From contig CAJNDS010000657.1 of NCBI GenBank assembly GCA_905221605.1, positions 120,001 through 184,000 on the forward strand: a stretch of DNA of 64,000 nt, given 5' to 3'. A program made the translations under genes and the position numbers. The DNA is from Symbiodinium natans (taxonomy: Eukaryota > Sar > Dinophyceae > Suessiales > Symbiodiniaceae). Shown in pieces: positions 10,600 to 20,599 of the stretch (positions are counted from its first letter, which is position 1; each line of letters starts with the position of its first letter). The notes below the pieces were generated by a model. The model did no database searches. It was not told the DNA's origin and saw nothing but the letters and a program-made list of their open reading frames with translations.

Positions 10600-11380
10600 T
10601 GGGGGGTGTAGGGCGTAGGGCGTAGGGCGTAGGGTGTAGGGTTTAGGGTTTAGGGTTTAGGGTTTAGGGTGTAGGGTGTAGGGTGTAGGGTGTCGGGTTT
10701 AGGGTTTAGGGTTTAGGGTCAGGGTTTAGGGCTTAGGGTTTGGGGCTTCGGGTTTCGGGTTTAGGGTTCGGGCCGGTTCGGGTTTAGGGTCTAGAAGCCA
10801 GCTCCAGGCTTCGAGGGAGGTTGCGGAACCGTGGGCTCTGGGAGGCCTCGTGTCACAACCCATTGTATTCATTCAGAAACCTCAATCTTCAAAAATAACA
10901 AAGAAGCAACCAACAAAAAACAAGCCTAAATGCCACACCCCAACCCTATAACCCAAAAAGCCCTAAACCAAAGACCCTGCAACCCCTGCAAATCTTAAAC
11001 CCTAAACCCTAAGCCCTCCACACCCTAAACCCTGCCAACCCTGCAAAGCCTGCTAACCCTGCAAATGCAAAACCCTAGAGCCTCTAATCCATGAACCCTA
11101 AAGCCTACGCCCTAAACCCTCTCATCCCTCAAGTCATCCTTTGACCCTAAACCCTGCCAACCCTGCAAACCTTGCAAACCCTGCAAACCCTCAAACCTTG
11201 CAGACCCTGCAATTGCTGCAAAGCCTGCTAACCCTAAACGCCAAACCCTGTAAAGCAGACCCCCTAAGCCCCCAAAGGCCTCACCACTACTTGCTTCAGA
11301 CACCCCAAACGTCAAAGACAATACTCCCTGTATTACCCGTGCAAGAAGAACAACTTTTGTTGCTTGGGGGGGGCTCTACG
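10600..11380. repeat. Variant arrays and CCCTGCAAA minisatellite
   Basis: 10600-10790 holds GTAGGGC, TTTAGGG and GTAGGGT variants. 11030-11240 holds a degenerate CCCTGCAAA/CCCTGCCAA 9-mer array. The leucine-rich peptide it encodes on either strand is a repeat artefact. The remainder shows no gene. Confidence 0.7.
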
Positions 11381-11388
11381 TCTCCGAA

Positions 11389-11690
11389 CCCTAAACCCTA
11401 AACCCTAAACCCTAAACCCTAAACCCTAAACCCTAAACCCTAAACCCTAAACCCTAAACCCTAAACCCTAAACCCTGCACAACCTAAACCCTAAGCCCCC
11501 CAAAAGGCTTCTGGGTCCGACCCTCCGCAGCTTTAGTGCCTTGGGCAGAGGCGGCGGCTCCTCTGCAGGGACTGTCACCTTTGCAGGGCTTAGGGTTTAG
11601 GGTTTAGGGTTTAGGGTTTAGGGTTTAGGGTTTAGGGTTTAGGGTTTAGGGTTTAGGGTTTAGGGTTTAGGGTTTAGGGTTTAGGGCTTG
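11389..11690. repeat. Opposed telomeric arrays around an island
   Basis: About 13 CCCTAAA units at 11389-11480 and about 14 TTTAGGG units at 11585-11690 flank a 100 bp unique island. This is the clearest example of the C-array, island, G-array layout that recurs through the window. Confidence 0.9.
11484..11578 (-). CDS. Exon-like island, Pro/Lys-rich
   Basis: The island lies between CCCTAAA (11389-11480) and TTTAGGG (11585-11690) arrays. On the minus strand a CTGCAAAG acceptor precedes VTVPAEEPPPLPKALKLRR then VGPRS. The 3' end is unclear: the frame stays open to a TTTAG|GTTGTG site at 11484. No family is recognised. Confidence 0.4.
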
Positions 11691-11807
11691 AGGTTTTTAT
11701 GGCTGAGGGCTTTGGGGATTTTGGGGCTTGAGGTTTGGTGCTTTAGGGTCTAGGATGAAACCTCAAGTTGCTTGAGATGGGAACTGATAAGGTTTGGGAT
11801 TTAGAGC

Positions 11808-11945
11808 TTCATATAGGGGTCGGAATAATTACTACTAGTCTTCCCTTATTATGGCCCCTTGATCATTATACTATAATAACCCCCCAAAACCCTAAACCCC
11901 AAACCCTAAACCCTATTCTAATCATTCAGGCCCCTATACTAGGTG
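11808..11945. mobile_element. M7 element with internal telomere-like units
   Basis: ATAGGGGTCGGAATAATTAC at the left mirrors CTAATCATTCAGGCCCCTAT at the right. The minus strand contains AGAATAGGGTTT followed by three extra TTTAGGG or TTTGGGG units before GGGGGGTTATTATAGTATAA. The 16513-16612 copy lacks the extra units. Confidence 0.75.
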
Positions 11946-12043
11946 GGCCAGGGGGGGGGGGGGGGGCGAACTTGAGGCTGAAGTGTCGAGCTTCTTGGGT
12001 GGCCGGCGACGATATGTGCCGAAATTCGGCCCATTACTATGAA

Positions 12044-12169
12044 TTGCTTAAGAACCCCCCCCCCCCCCCCAGAAAAAAAAAAAATCTCTTCCTTATGAGG
12101 GTCATATAGGCATCTTTTTTGTTTTTCATTTTTTTTCTTGGCGGGGGGGGGGGGGGGGCTCTTAAGCAA
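12044..12169. mobile_element. M5 inverted-repeat element
   Basis: TTGCTTAAGAACCCCCC at the left mirrors GGGGCTCTTAAGCAA at the right. The interior has homopolymer A, T, C and G runs, typical of slippage in a hairpin-forming element. Confidence 0.75.
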
Positions 12170-12683
12170 TTTGTAGATTAGTTGATATTCAGGGTTGGGG
12201 TTTCGGGCTCAGGGGTTGCATAAGCCAAGTTAAGCCAGATCTCCCTAAACCTGAAACCCTAGCCCTAAACCCGAAACCTTAAACCCTAACCCTAAACCCT
12301 AAAACCTAAAACCCTAAACCCTGAACCCAACATCGCAGACATGACGCAGTCTTGTTCAATTTCACCGGTTGGCCCGTTGTCAACCCCAGAGCCTAAACCC
12401 CAAACCGCTCCTAAACCCTAAACCCAAAGCCCAAACTCTAAACCCCAAACCCTATAAAGCCCCAAGCATAGCAAGCCCCCTGCTCCAACTGAGTCCTGCC
12501 TCCTGTGGGGGCTGTTGCTCCTGCTTCCGAGTCTTCGCCTGCTCTGCTGCTTTCTCGCCTTCGTCTTCGGCCTTCCAGATTTAAGGTTCTGCATTCAGGG
12601 TTCAGTGCTGAACCTCAACCCTCCTAAACTCAAAACCCTTAACCCCAAAACCAGAAATATCAAAACCGTAACAACCAAGGGGG

Positions 12684-12880
12684 TTGGGGTTTAGGGTTTA
12701 GGGATTAGGGTTTAGGGTTTTTTGGGTTTAGGGTTTGGGGTTTGGGGTTTGGGGTTTGGGGTTGGGGTTTGGGGTTTGGGGTTTGGGGTTTGGGGTTTGG
12801 GGTTTGGGGTTTGGGGTTTGGGGTTTGGGGTTTGGGGTTTGGGGTTTGGAGGGTTTGGGGTTTGGGGTTTGGGGTTTAGG
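12684..12880 (+). repeat. Homogenised TTTGGGG array
   Basis: About 20 units of TTTGGGG, a G-rich variant of the telomeric heptamer, are preceded by TTTAGGG and ended by one TTTAGGG. All reading frames through it give WGLGFGV or PKPQTPN repeats and are not genes. 12170-12680 holds degenerate CCCTAAA runs and no clear gene. Confidence 0.9.
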
Positions 12881-13129
12881 GTTCCGGGTTCCAGAACAAA
12901 AGGCTTTGCAGTTTCCCGAGGGCAGTCGTCTGGAGATTGTGCTTTTGGACTCCTTGGTAGCCCAGTCACCATAATATAACAAGGGTTGAGTTGATGCTTG
13001 AGGATTTAAACCCTCAACCCTAAACCCTTTTTTGGGGCTCCCCCCCCTTCTGTAGGCTTTAGGGTTTAAGGTCCCTGAACCCTAAGCCCTAAGCCCTAAG
13101 CCCTAAACCCTAAACCCTAAACCCTAAAC

Positions 13130-13209
13130 CGCTCCTCCTTTGCCCTTTTCAGAGCCATCTCGATTTCCAAAGCCGCCGCCTGGAGCTTTCGCGAGCTGCT
13201 CAGGGCTTG
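13130..13209 (-). CDS. Exon-like island, predicted coiled coil
   Basis: The minus strand has a CCTCTCACAG acceptor, then QALSSSRKLQAAALE followed by IEMALKRAKEE, ending G|GTTTAG at the array edge (phase 0 to 2). Heptad-like A/L/I spacing suggests a coiled coil. The plus strand also has an acceptor (TTTTCAG) and a GTGAGA donor around AISISKAAAWSFRELLRAC, so the strand is not settled. Confidence 0.45.
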
Positions 13210-13292
13210 CTGTGAGAGGTTTTGGGGGGAATTAACGGGTTTAGAGCTCTTGTCGAGGCTGCTTAAGGGTGTTCTGTTGTTTTTGTTGGCTA

Positions 13293-13325
<33 letters not shown>

Positions 13326-13408
13326 ATGTATGTATATATATATATATTCATTCATATATCTATATCTATCTATATATATATATATGAATACATACACATA
13401 TACATATA
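13293..13408. repeat. TA-rich microsatellite
   Basis: (TA)n with TATC and TATG interruptions. Similar tracts lie at 4828-4880, 17572-17602, 18660-18780, 37797-37862, 40134-40250, 43316-43450 and 60886-60915. Confidence 0.9.
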
Positions 13409-13528
13409 GTGTTGGAGCCTTTTGAGGCTTGAGCATTCAGGGCTGGCACATCAATCACGGGATCTGACGCTACTCCCACACTACGCCTGCGCTCAAAATG
13501 AGGCTCGTTTTCACTTTGGGTGGGTGGG

Positions 13529-13975
13529 TGAGGCTAGGATGGCCCTAAAAACTTTCTGAAAAAGGATTCCTAAACATGATCCTCTGAAACCCAAGGAGGG
13601 CCTACTTAGGGGGATAGAGTCGGGATAAGGAAGGATAGATAAGTAAGAGGCAGACACGGGGCATCTTCTACGTGGGTTTAGGGTTTAGGGCTAGGGGTTT
13701 AGGATTTGGGGTTTATGCGGTTTAGGGTGCAGGGCGATCCCGAAGTAGTGGAGCCCTGTTAGGATCTTAGTAAAGCTGTAACCCTGCGTGAGCCCTGGAG
13801 CCTTAACCCAAAACCCTTAGCCGCCTTTCCGATTTGGGGCTTAGGGGTCTTAGGATCCTAAGCTAGGATGGCCCTCGAACCCTCTGAAAAATATTCCTCA
13901 AAACCCAAATAAGGGAAAACATGAAATCTCCGAAGGGCCTACCTAGTTTAGGATCATACCTCCTGAAACCATGAA
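13529..13975. mobile_element. Two M6 elements
   Basis: Copies start CTAGGATGGCCCTAAAAAC (about 13531) and CTAGGATGGCCCTCGAACC (about 13863) and carry CTGAAAAATATTCCT and ATGATCCT. Further copies lie at 15188-15250 and 30216-30312. In the 30 kb copy the right end GTATCCTAAGGGCC pairs with the left end. Confidence 0.6.
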
Positions 13976-14247
13976 CGCTTCAGGGGTGTCCGGCCTGCGC
14001 GCCCGCCTTTCTGAGAGCCCTGCCGGCAAATTCCGAGGGCACCCCAAAGTCCCAAGAGTTTAGGGTTTAGGGCTTGGGGTTTAGGGCTAAACCCTTGACT
14101 GGGTCCCATTAACCCTATAAACCCTATGAACCCTATAAACCCTAAACCTAGGCCCTAAACCCTAAACCCTAACTTGTGGCATGGCAGTTTTGGGATGAAT
14201 CCTCCCCTTCTTAAGACGAAAGAGAGACTGGCATTTTGCCCGCGTCC
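13970..14247 (-). CDS. Two adjacent exon-like islands
   Basis: 13970-14019 has a GCCGGCAG acceptor, LSERRARRPDTPEAFM and ATG|GTTTCAGG. 14174-14247 has a GAAGGCAG acceptor, TRAKCQSLFRLKKGR then IHPKTAMPQ and CAA|GTTAGGG. In these frames the junction between them is out of phase. Other frames are also open, so at least one reading is wrong. Confidence 0.3.
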
Positions 14248-14282
14248 CTGCCTTCAAAACGTTGAGGGCTTAGGGTTCAGAA

Positions 14283-14520
14283 AGTGCCCCTTATCCTAAC
14301 GGCCCTGAATAGGGAGTATAATAAATGGGGCGTTTCTTTAATCCCTATTGAGGACTGGTAGTATAACGGGGAACATCCCAAGTTTAGGGTTTAGTTTAGG
14401 TCTACTTGGAGGTTCATGATGTACTTACAATCAAAGCCATATAAGTCTACTTATCACCTACTTAGAGGACTTAGGGGGCTTATAAGTACAGTTATAGTTG
14501 GGGTTATCAGTACCCTGAAC
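14283..14520. mobile_element. M3 and M4 elements side by side
   Basis: M3 at about 14283-14382 (CTATTGAGGACTGGTAGTAT, GGGGAACATCCCA at the right). M4 at about 14402-14520 (CTACTTGGAGGTTCATGATG at the left), a diverged relative of 31562-31719 and 34240-34390. Confidence 0.65.
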
Positions 14521-14593
14521 AACCCTAAACCCTAAACCCTAAGCCCTAAGCCCTAAGCCCTAAGCCCTAAACCCTCAACCCTAAACCCTAAAC

Positions 14594-14681
14594 CTCCAAG
14601 TAGGGTTGAGGCCTCCCAGGCTTGGATTGTTTCTTCCTTGTCGGGTCGTCCATGTCGAGGCGTTGCCCCGAACGCCAAACC
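14594..14681 (-). CDS. Exon-like island with SGQRLD motif
   Basis: The minus strand has a GGAGTTACAG acceptor, one leading base, then 29 codons: VWRSGQRLDMDDPTRKK, QSKPGRPQPYLE. It ends GAG|GTTTAGGG exactly at the array. R-x-G-Q-R-L-D resembles the R-H-G-Q-R-x-D start of some histidine phosphatases, but the histidine is replaced by serine here, so activity is doubtful. Confidence 0.45.
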
Positions 14682-15348
14682 CTGTAACTCCAACCTCCCA
14701 GGAACACATCTTTAGAGATGGAGGCCCCAGCAGGCCAGGTAAAGCCTTTTAGGGTTTAGGGTTTAGGGTTTAGGGTTTAGGGTTTAGGGTTTAGGGTTTA
14801 GGGTTTAGGGCTTGCCTACTGTAGGTAGTTACAGTAGTGAGTGATGGAGTCAAGACGAAGTCAACACCGGTCAACATGCAAGCTATTGTACTGTGCATCG
14901 GCCGGTGGCGATCGTCTATGTCTCACGGGGCTCGCTGAACCCTAAACCCTAAACCCTAAACCCTGAACCCTAAAGCCTAAAGCCTAAAGCCTAAACCCTA
15001 AACCCTAAACCCAAATTTTAAACCTAAACCCTGAGTGAGAACCGGGCTTGATTGCCATCCTAGGGTCTATTAGAAGCAATCACCGCATGATTCCCCCCAA
15101 GGGCCTCAGCCTCCAACCCAGGCCTCACATCCCCAACAGTTTAGGGTTTAGGGTTTAGGGTTTAGGGTTTAGGGTTTAGGGCTAAGGGTTTCTAGGATGG
15201 CCCTGAAAACCCTCTGAAAAATATTCCTGAGTATGATCCTCGGAAACACTTGAACCAATCCAAGTACCCAAGCCACACTAGACTCTAAAAACCCTGAACC
15301 CTAAACCCTAAACCCTAAACCCTAAACCCTAAACCCTAAACCCTAAAC

Positions 15349-15394
15349 CCCAAATCGAAAGTTCGGGCCTTTCGAGTTCAGGGTCGCCTTCCTC
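15349..15394 (-). CDS. Exon-like island, acidic
   Basis: The minus strand has a GCCCCTGCCAG|G acceptor, EEGDPELERPELSIW, then G|GTTTAG at the edge of the 15290-15348 CCCTAAA array. It is short, but both splice sites fit the general pattern. The neighbouring island at about 15046-15083 may add PRMAIKPGSHS. Confidence 0.4.
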
Positions 15395-15462
15395 CTGGCA
15401 GGGGCTAAGGGTACTTTAGCCTTCGAGGGTCTTACGGTCGATTGGTGTGTGTGTGTGTGTGT

Positions 15463-16020
15463 TTTAGGTTTAGGGTTTAGGGTTTAGGGTTTAGGGTTTA
15501 GGGTTTAGGGTTTAGGGTTTATAGGGGGTTTAGGGCTTTCGCTGGGAGTGTGACTACCGAGGAGTTTCGCCGGATTTCGCATGTATGGATACAATGGATT
15601 TTCATTGTAACACGGGATTGGGATGCATGGGTTATGACGGTATTCAACTACGCCGAAACATGCCCAAAATTATCTACCTTCATACAATCCCTCCCAAACC
15701 CTCTCACAACTCGGTTCTCAATCGTGAATCCCGCTTGCGAGTTCTTCGTAAGGAATTTGGGAAACTGGATCTTGAAGGGTTCTAAGATTCTATATCGGGA
15801 TTTGTAAGTTGCCTGATTATCTAAAATGAAACTAGCTAGTAAGCCTGGGTGCTGAGGGTGTCTGGTACTTCTAAACCTTCGAGGGTACAGAGTTCACGTT
15901 CAAGGCGGTTTTACCCTAAACCTTGAACCCTAACTAGGGTTTAGGGTTTAGGGTTTAGGGTTTAGGGTTTAGGGTTTAGGGTTTAGGGTTTAGGGTTTAG
16001 GGTTTAGGGTTTAGGGTTTA
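15463..16020. repeat. Two TTTAGGG arrays and the sequence between
   Basis: Arrays lie at 15463-15535 and 15937-16020. 15550-15807 is open for 85 codons on plus (MTTEEFRRISHVWIQWIFIV at the start), but composition and context give no support for a gene. A (TG)n run precedes the first array. Confidence 0.6.
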
Positions 16021-16036
16021 GACAACCTATAAGCAC

Positions 16037-16134
16037 CTCCACCCTAAGCTGTTTTTTGGCAGCTCGGCCTTCTTCGCCTCCTCCTCAGCAGCACCATCGG
16101 TGCCCGAGCGCGCAACCTCAACGGCCTTCGCAGC
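16037..16134 (-). CDS. Exon-like island, Ala/Glu/Lys-rich
   Basis: The minus strand has a GAGCCCCTGCCAG|G acceptor, then AAKAVEVARSGTDGAAEEE, AKKAELPKN, SLGW, ending AG|GTGCTT. Charged alanine-rich composition suits a helical or disordered segment. Array orientation on the donor side is reversed compared with most islands. Confidence 0.5.
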
Positions 16135-16169
16135 CTGGCAGGGGCTCCAAGGACGACCTAAATCCACCC

Positions 16170-16320
16170 GAAAACCCTAAACCCTAGACCCTAAAACCCT
16201 ATAAACCCTATAAACCCTAAACCCTAAACCCTCGACCCTAAACCCTAAATCCTAAACCCTAAACCCTAGACCCTAAACCCTAAAACCCTATAAACCCTAA
16301 GCCCTACGAATCCTAAGGAA
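16170..16320. repeat. CCCTAAA array with TATAAACCC variants
   Basis: Degenerate CCCTAAA units interspersed with AAACCCTATAAACCC. No coding potential. Confidence 0.85.
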
Positions 16321-16335
16321 CTGAAACCCTAAAGC

Positions 16336-16379
16336 CGGCATGTCATCCCGAGATTCGAGCCTTCTGAAAGCGCTGAAAG
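16336..16379 (-). CDS. Short exon-like island
   Basis: The minus strand has a strong pyrimidine-rich acceptor CTTCTGCTCCTAG, two leading bases, FSAFRRLESRDDMP, and a GC donor CCG|GCTTTAGGG. GC donors are known in dinoflagellates. Length alone makes it tentative. Confidence 0.35.
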
Positions 16380-16512
16380 CTAGGAGCAGAAGAGTACTCT
16401 TTGAGAGTCACGTTTGCGGCGTTTACGGTTTAGGGTTTAGGGGCATAGGGCTCATGGCATTGACACCGTGTAACCTTCAAACCCTACATGCCAGAAACCC
16501 TCAAACTCTAAT

Positions 16513-16612
16513 ATAGGGGCCTGAAAAACTAGAATAGGGTTTGGGGGGTTCTTATAGTATAATGATACAGGGACGAACAAGGAATACTATTTGTAATTCT
16601 TCCGACCCCTAC
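16513..16612. mobile_element. M7 element, unexpanded form
   Basis: ATAGGGGCCTGAAAAACTAG at the left mirrors TCTTCCGACCCCTACATG at the right. The interior reads AGAATAGGGTTTGGGGGGTT, with a single telomere-like unit. It is the reference state for the expanded copies at 11808 and 23823. Confidence 0.75.
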
Positions 16613-16626
16613 ATGAATCCCCTAAC

Positions 16627-16903
16627 CGCCTGCACAAATCTTGGCCGGGCTGACCCCCGCGCGCAGGAGATCCTGCGCCGCCTTCTCCTTGTCGGAAGTC
16701 GCTGCCGCCGGCTGCTGGGCTTGCGCGGCCGCTTGCCGCTGAATCTCCTGCCACTGCTGTGCCTGCATCTGCTGGAGTTGCGCCTGCTGCGCTTGGTGCT
16801 GCGCTTGCTGCTGCGCTTGCATCTGCTGGGCGTGTAGCATCTGCTGCTGCTGCCTAAGTACGAGCAGGCGCACGCAAGATTCCGCACCCGCCGCTGCAAC
16901 AGA
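16627..16903 (-). CDS. Gln-rich exon
   Basis: The minus strand is open for over 90 codons with long Q/A/M runs (LRQQQQMLHAQQMQAQQQ, QAQQAQLQQMQAQQW) and a normal tail (TSDKEKAAQDLLRAGVSP). An acceptor CGCCAG lies at 16905-16904; CTTAG|G within is an alternative. The donor may be GTTAGGGG at 16626. Low-complexity glutamine tracts are common in regulatory proteins; no domain is recognised. A smaller Q-rich exon lies upstream at 17772-17810. Confidence 0.55.
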
Positions 16904-17029
16904 CTGGCGCAATTGGGGCGAAGGAGGGCGGGAGGGGGGGGGGGTGTTAACAAGGACAACCCTGGTAAGATCAATCGTGTATCTGTCACATCGTTCGTGA
17001 GCCCTCAGCGGTTGGTATTATGGCATTAG

Positions 17030-17190
17030 AGTATTCTCGTATTCTCGTAGTATAGCATTATAGTATTCTAGTGTTTTTGTATCATAGTCTTTTTTGTGCT
17101 TCTAGTATTATAGTCTTATAGTATTATAGTATTATAGTAGTATAGCACTATAGTATTCTAGTTTATAGTAGCATAGTATTCTGGTAGATG
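17030..17190. repeat. TAGTATTATAG minisatellite
   Basis: Irregular repeats of AGTATTCTAGT and AGTATTATAGT, AT-rich, with no coding potential. Confidence 0.85.
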
Positions 17191-17771
17191 TTTGGCATAA
17201 GCACACGCAAGCTAAGGCTCCAGCTGTGCAGCAGCCTGGGCCAGGATATGGTGAGCTAACCCTAAACCCTAAACCCTAAACTCTAAACCCTAAACCCTAA
17301 ACCCTAAACCATTCTTTGCTGCCGACCTTCGACCCTCAGCACCCCAAATCGTCCCAAAAAACGACGGAATGCTCCTTGATTAGGGTTTAGGGTTTGTAGG
17401 GTTTAAGGTTTAAGGTTTAGGGTTTAGGGTTTAGGGTTTAGGGTTTAGGGTTTAGGGCTCTTCCTCCCGGCCAATTCCCCTTTCCCGAAAGCTTTTTGTT
17501 CTACAAGTAGGGGCCCCCCAAGTTAGGGCTGAAAGGGTTAAAGTGGGTCATAAGTCATATTTGGGTATATATATATAGATGCATATATATATATATATGC
17601 TACTACTTGGGTTTTCAGGGTTTTAGTGGGCTGTTTGTTAATAGTACTATTCTTGCCGAAATTGTGATCTGAACTCAGTTACTTTGTGATCAGGGGCCCT
17701 TACTTGTATCTGCATCGAGCGTCAAGGCCTTGCTGTTACGCCTGAAAACAAGGCCCAATTCTAGAACCCGC

Positions 17772-17810
17772 CTGCTGAAGCTGCTGGTACTGCTGCTGCT
17801 GTAGCTCCCA
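17772..17810 (-). CDS. Small Gln-rich exon
   Basis: The minus strand has a GAGGCAG acceptor, WELQQQQYQQLQQ, and a GC donor CAG|GCGGGT. It matches the composition of the 16627-16903 exon and lies about 0.9 kb upstream, so both may belong to one gene. Confidence 0.4.
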
Positions 17811-17819
17811 CTGCCTCGG

Positions 17820-19700
17820 CAATCCTAAACCCTGAACTCTAAACGCCAAACCCCTAAACCCCAAGACCCTAAGGACACTCATCCAACGGTTTGAAACGGT
17901 TCGAGCTTGGCCCCCTTCAAACCCTCTAGACAAAAGAATCACAAAAAACCTGCTTTGTTGGATATTGTGATAGAGGCCCCTGGAACGATTCTTGGGGTAG
18001 CAGCGCTTCCAAAACACAACAGGATCAGATGAAGTGGCGGAGTTCTTGCAGTTGAAGACTACCGCTTAAGAAGCTCAGGCTGGCTTGGGGTGCAGAGCCA
18101 GGGTGTCCTTAAGGTTTGAGAAGGGTTTCGGGGTTTTAGGGTTTTTAGGGTTTTGAGGGTTCTAGGGTTGAGGGTTTACGTGCTCGCCGTGCTGATTTCG
18201 GAAATATGTGGGTCAAGAGGCGCGGCATGAGGAAACCCCCGACAAAAAGACAAGCGCTAAGCCCACCCCCACACCTGGGATGCTCCCCCTTATACTAGCA
18301 GTCCTGAATAGGGACTTTAAAGTACCCCGCCCCCCCACCCCCCCCCCCCCCCATGATAATCCTACTACGGACTGTAAGTAGAAGGGGGAACATCCCAACA
18401 AGACGTCACCCCAGAGTTCCTTGGCCCCGTCCCCCTATGCCCTGAGCCCTAAGCCCCCGTAAACCTTGAACCATACCGTGAGGCCCACACATCCTCTGGC
18501 AAAAAACCTGCAAGGAGGTCAAAGAGAAGCCGCTGAAATCAGGGGTGTGGGGTTTGGGGTTGGGGGTTTAGGGTTTGGGGTTTAGCGCTTGGGGTGAGAG
18601 CATAAGGTTTAGAATTTGGTGTGAAGGGTGAAAGGTTGGTTTGAGGTTGGGAGGTACCCACACACATATATATATATAATATACATAATATACATATATA
18701 TATACATATATATATACATATAATATATATATTATAATATATATATATATATATATAATATAATATATATAAATATATCCGCTGTAAAGGAGTATATAGG
18801 GTACTATATAGGGTACCTCATCCCACCATTCCCTACTAAGAACCAGGGGAACCAGGGGGACAAGGGCATACCACCCAAACCCGTGGCAAAGTCGAAGGTG
18901 GGGTTGGTGCTATTGTAGGTGGGGCTGACGTTATTTTAGGTTTTGTGCATCCACCAAGAGAAAGCCTCATTGGGCCTTCACTCTTGAGTTTCTGCCCCAT
19001 CCCCGTTGAACAGCGCGCAAGAATGGAACGATGCCCCCCCCACCCCCGGCACCCATTCCCTCATTCCCTGCTCAGAACCAGCCAGTTGTGTGCTGCCAGC
19101 AGATGACAGGTCTTCAGAAGGTGGCCGGGCTTCTGAAGCTTGTATTGTAGTGGCCTCGATTCACTCAGGCCAAGGTGCTGTGCCATCCTCCGCACGCACT
19201 AAGCCCAGCAGGAGCCCTGGTTGCATGTAAGGGGAGGGCGGGGTTCAAGGTAACTGAAGAGTGCTTTAGAGCCATTGTGTTGCAGTTCAAACACGCACTA
19301 TACCTCCATAACCCTTATTGGGTACCTTACATCCCGTATATAACCCTTTAAGGGTCAGCCCCGTATCGTGTTGCCTGGGCATAACAAGCTGAAACAGTCC
19401 ATTCCAATAGCCAGACAAGGGGGCTAGGGCTAACTCCACCTAAAACCCAGGCACCAAATGGACCCTGGACTCCGGATTAGGAAAAGTCTAATCCTAAACC
19501 CTAAACCCTAAACCCTAAACCCTATATAGGGTATCTAAATCCCTGCTTGGAAGCCATGTTCACTTAGTAAGTAGGGTTAGTAAGATGGGTTATGGGGGGT
19601 GAGAACAGGGTTTTGCTGCGGATACTGAGTTGACTTACTAAGTCAAAAGAGCTTCCAAGTAGGGGCTCCCTAAACCCCCAACCCTAAACCCTTAGTTAAG
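17820..19700. other. Element region with one small exon candidate
   Basis: Contains M3 at 18281-18400 with expanded C runs, an AT microsatellite at 18660-18780 and degenerate G-rich arrays at 18120-18175 and 18545-18600. At about 18478-18511 the minus strand has a CTCCTTGCAG|G acceptor, FLPEDVWASR and a G|GTATGG donor. 19006-19230 is open on plus but unconvincing. Confidence 0.5.
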
Positions 19701-19703
19701 AAC

Positions 19704-19770
19704 GAATGGTGGCCTGCCATTCCTGGGCGGCCACGCTGGACGCCGATTGGGCGGCCTTGGTCGCGCCATT
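19704..19770 (-). CDS. Exon-like island, 22 codons
   Basis: The minus strand has an AAGCCCTGAG acceptor, NGATKAAQSASSVAAQ then EWQATI, and a C|GTTCTT donor. Reading through the donor gives RS and a stop, so it could also be a last exon. Residues are typical of a soluble helical protein; no family is recognised. Confidence 0.45.
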
Positions 19771-19987
19771 CTCAGGGCTTAAGTCTTTGGGCATCGGGCT
19801 TTGGGCCTCGGGCTTTGGGGGCTTAGGGTTTACAGGGAGTATATATAGTTGAATATCGTGTATATGTTACACATACATATATATATATATGTAGATGCAT
19901 ACAGAGGGTAGAATGAAAACCATATATGTATATGTATAGCACATATAGGGCTCTGGGCAGTTCGTAAAGGTCCTGCGGCTTACAGGG

Positions 19988-20032
19988 CTGATAGCGGCGC
20001 TGATAGCGGCGCTGATAGCGGCGCTGATCGGC
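19988..20032. repeat. 12 bp tandem repeat
   Basis: Four copies of CTGATAGCGGCG followed by a TTTAGGG array at 20038-20070. The unit is a multiple of three and could encode an ISAA repeat on the minus strand. Confidence 0.8.
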
Positions 20033-20204
20033 CGAGGGTTTAGGGTTTAGGGTTTAGGGTTTAGGGTTCCCAGCTCAGTAGGGTTGAGGGTTCTAGTGTC
20101 GGACAGTGGTTGAGGCCTTTGCTTTGGGCACTTGCAAGGGGGGGGGGGGGTGCAGTTGGCGCTTAGAACCCCGGTCTCCTGTAGAACGCCTGAGCCATAG
20201 TATG

Positions 20205-20335
20205 GGCACGTTAAAGGGTACCCCTTCTATACCCCTTATATACCCTATACAAAGTAAGGGCCCATACTTCAGAACCCTTTAAAGGAGGTAAGGGACCATA
20301 TTCAGGACCCATTAAGCTACCCTTAGACTCATCAT
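20205..20335. mobile_element. M2 element
   Basis: Contains GTATGGGCACGTTAAAGGG at the left and GGGCCCATACTTCAGAACCC with GGAGGTAAGGGACCATAT at the right. It is close in sequence to the copies at 41207 and 6728. Confidence 0.7.
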
Positions 20336-20534
20336 TGGTTGTAGCCAGCCATGCCAAAGGCAGGTTTGCTTTCACCTTATGGCGATTCTCCGGTTGAGGA
20401 GACTTGCAGTCTCGGTCTAAGTCAAGAAAGGGCTGCATGCGGACTGCTAGAAGGGGCGAAATGGGTTTAGGGTTTAGGGTTTTAGGGTTCAGGGTTTAGG
20501 GTTTGTATTACTTGTCGAGATCTGCATATGATGC

Positions 20535-20591
20535 ATGGCGCCTCTTGAGACCTGCTTGCGAAAGGCGACCACTGACAATGAGCGTTCTTGG
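20535..20591 (+). CDS. Candidate first exon on plus strand
   Basis: ATG at 20535 opens MAPLETCLRKATTDNERSW, followed at once by a canonical donor GTAAGT at 20592. Few sites in the window match the donor consensus so well. The next exon was not found. It may be chance, but start codon and donor agree. Confidence 0.35.
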
Positions 20592-20599
20592 GTAAGTCC

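Noticed and set aside
12712-12982. Open frames of WGLGFGV or PKPQTPN repeats
   Set aside because: They are translations of the TTTGGGG array in any frame; no splice or start context.
15550-15807. 85-codon plus-strand frame
   Set aside because: No acceptor or donor support, and the amino acid mix is unconvincing. The sequence is not GC-rich like the other exon islands.
16549-16860. Leucine-rich plus-strand frame opposite the Gln-rich exon
   Set aside because: Reverse complement of CAG repeats gives CTG leucine codons. The minus strand has the splice sites and a normal flanking composition.
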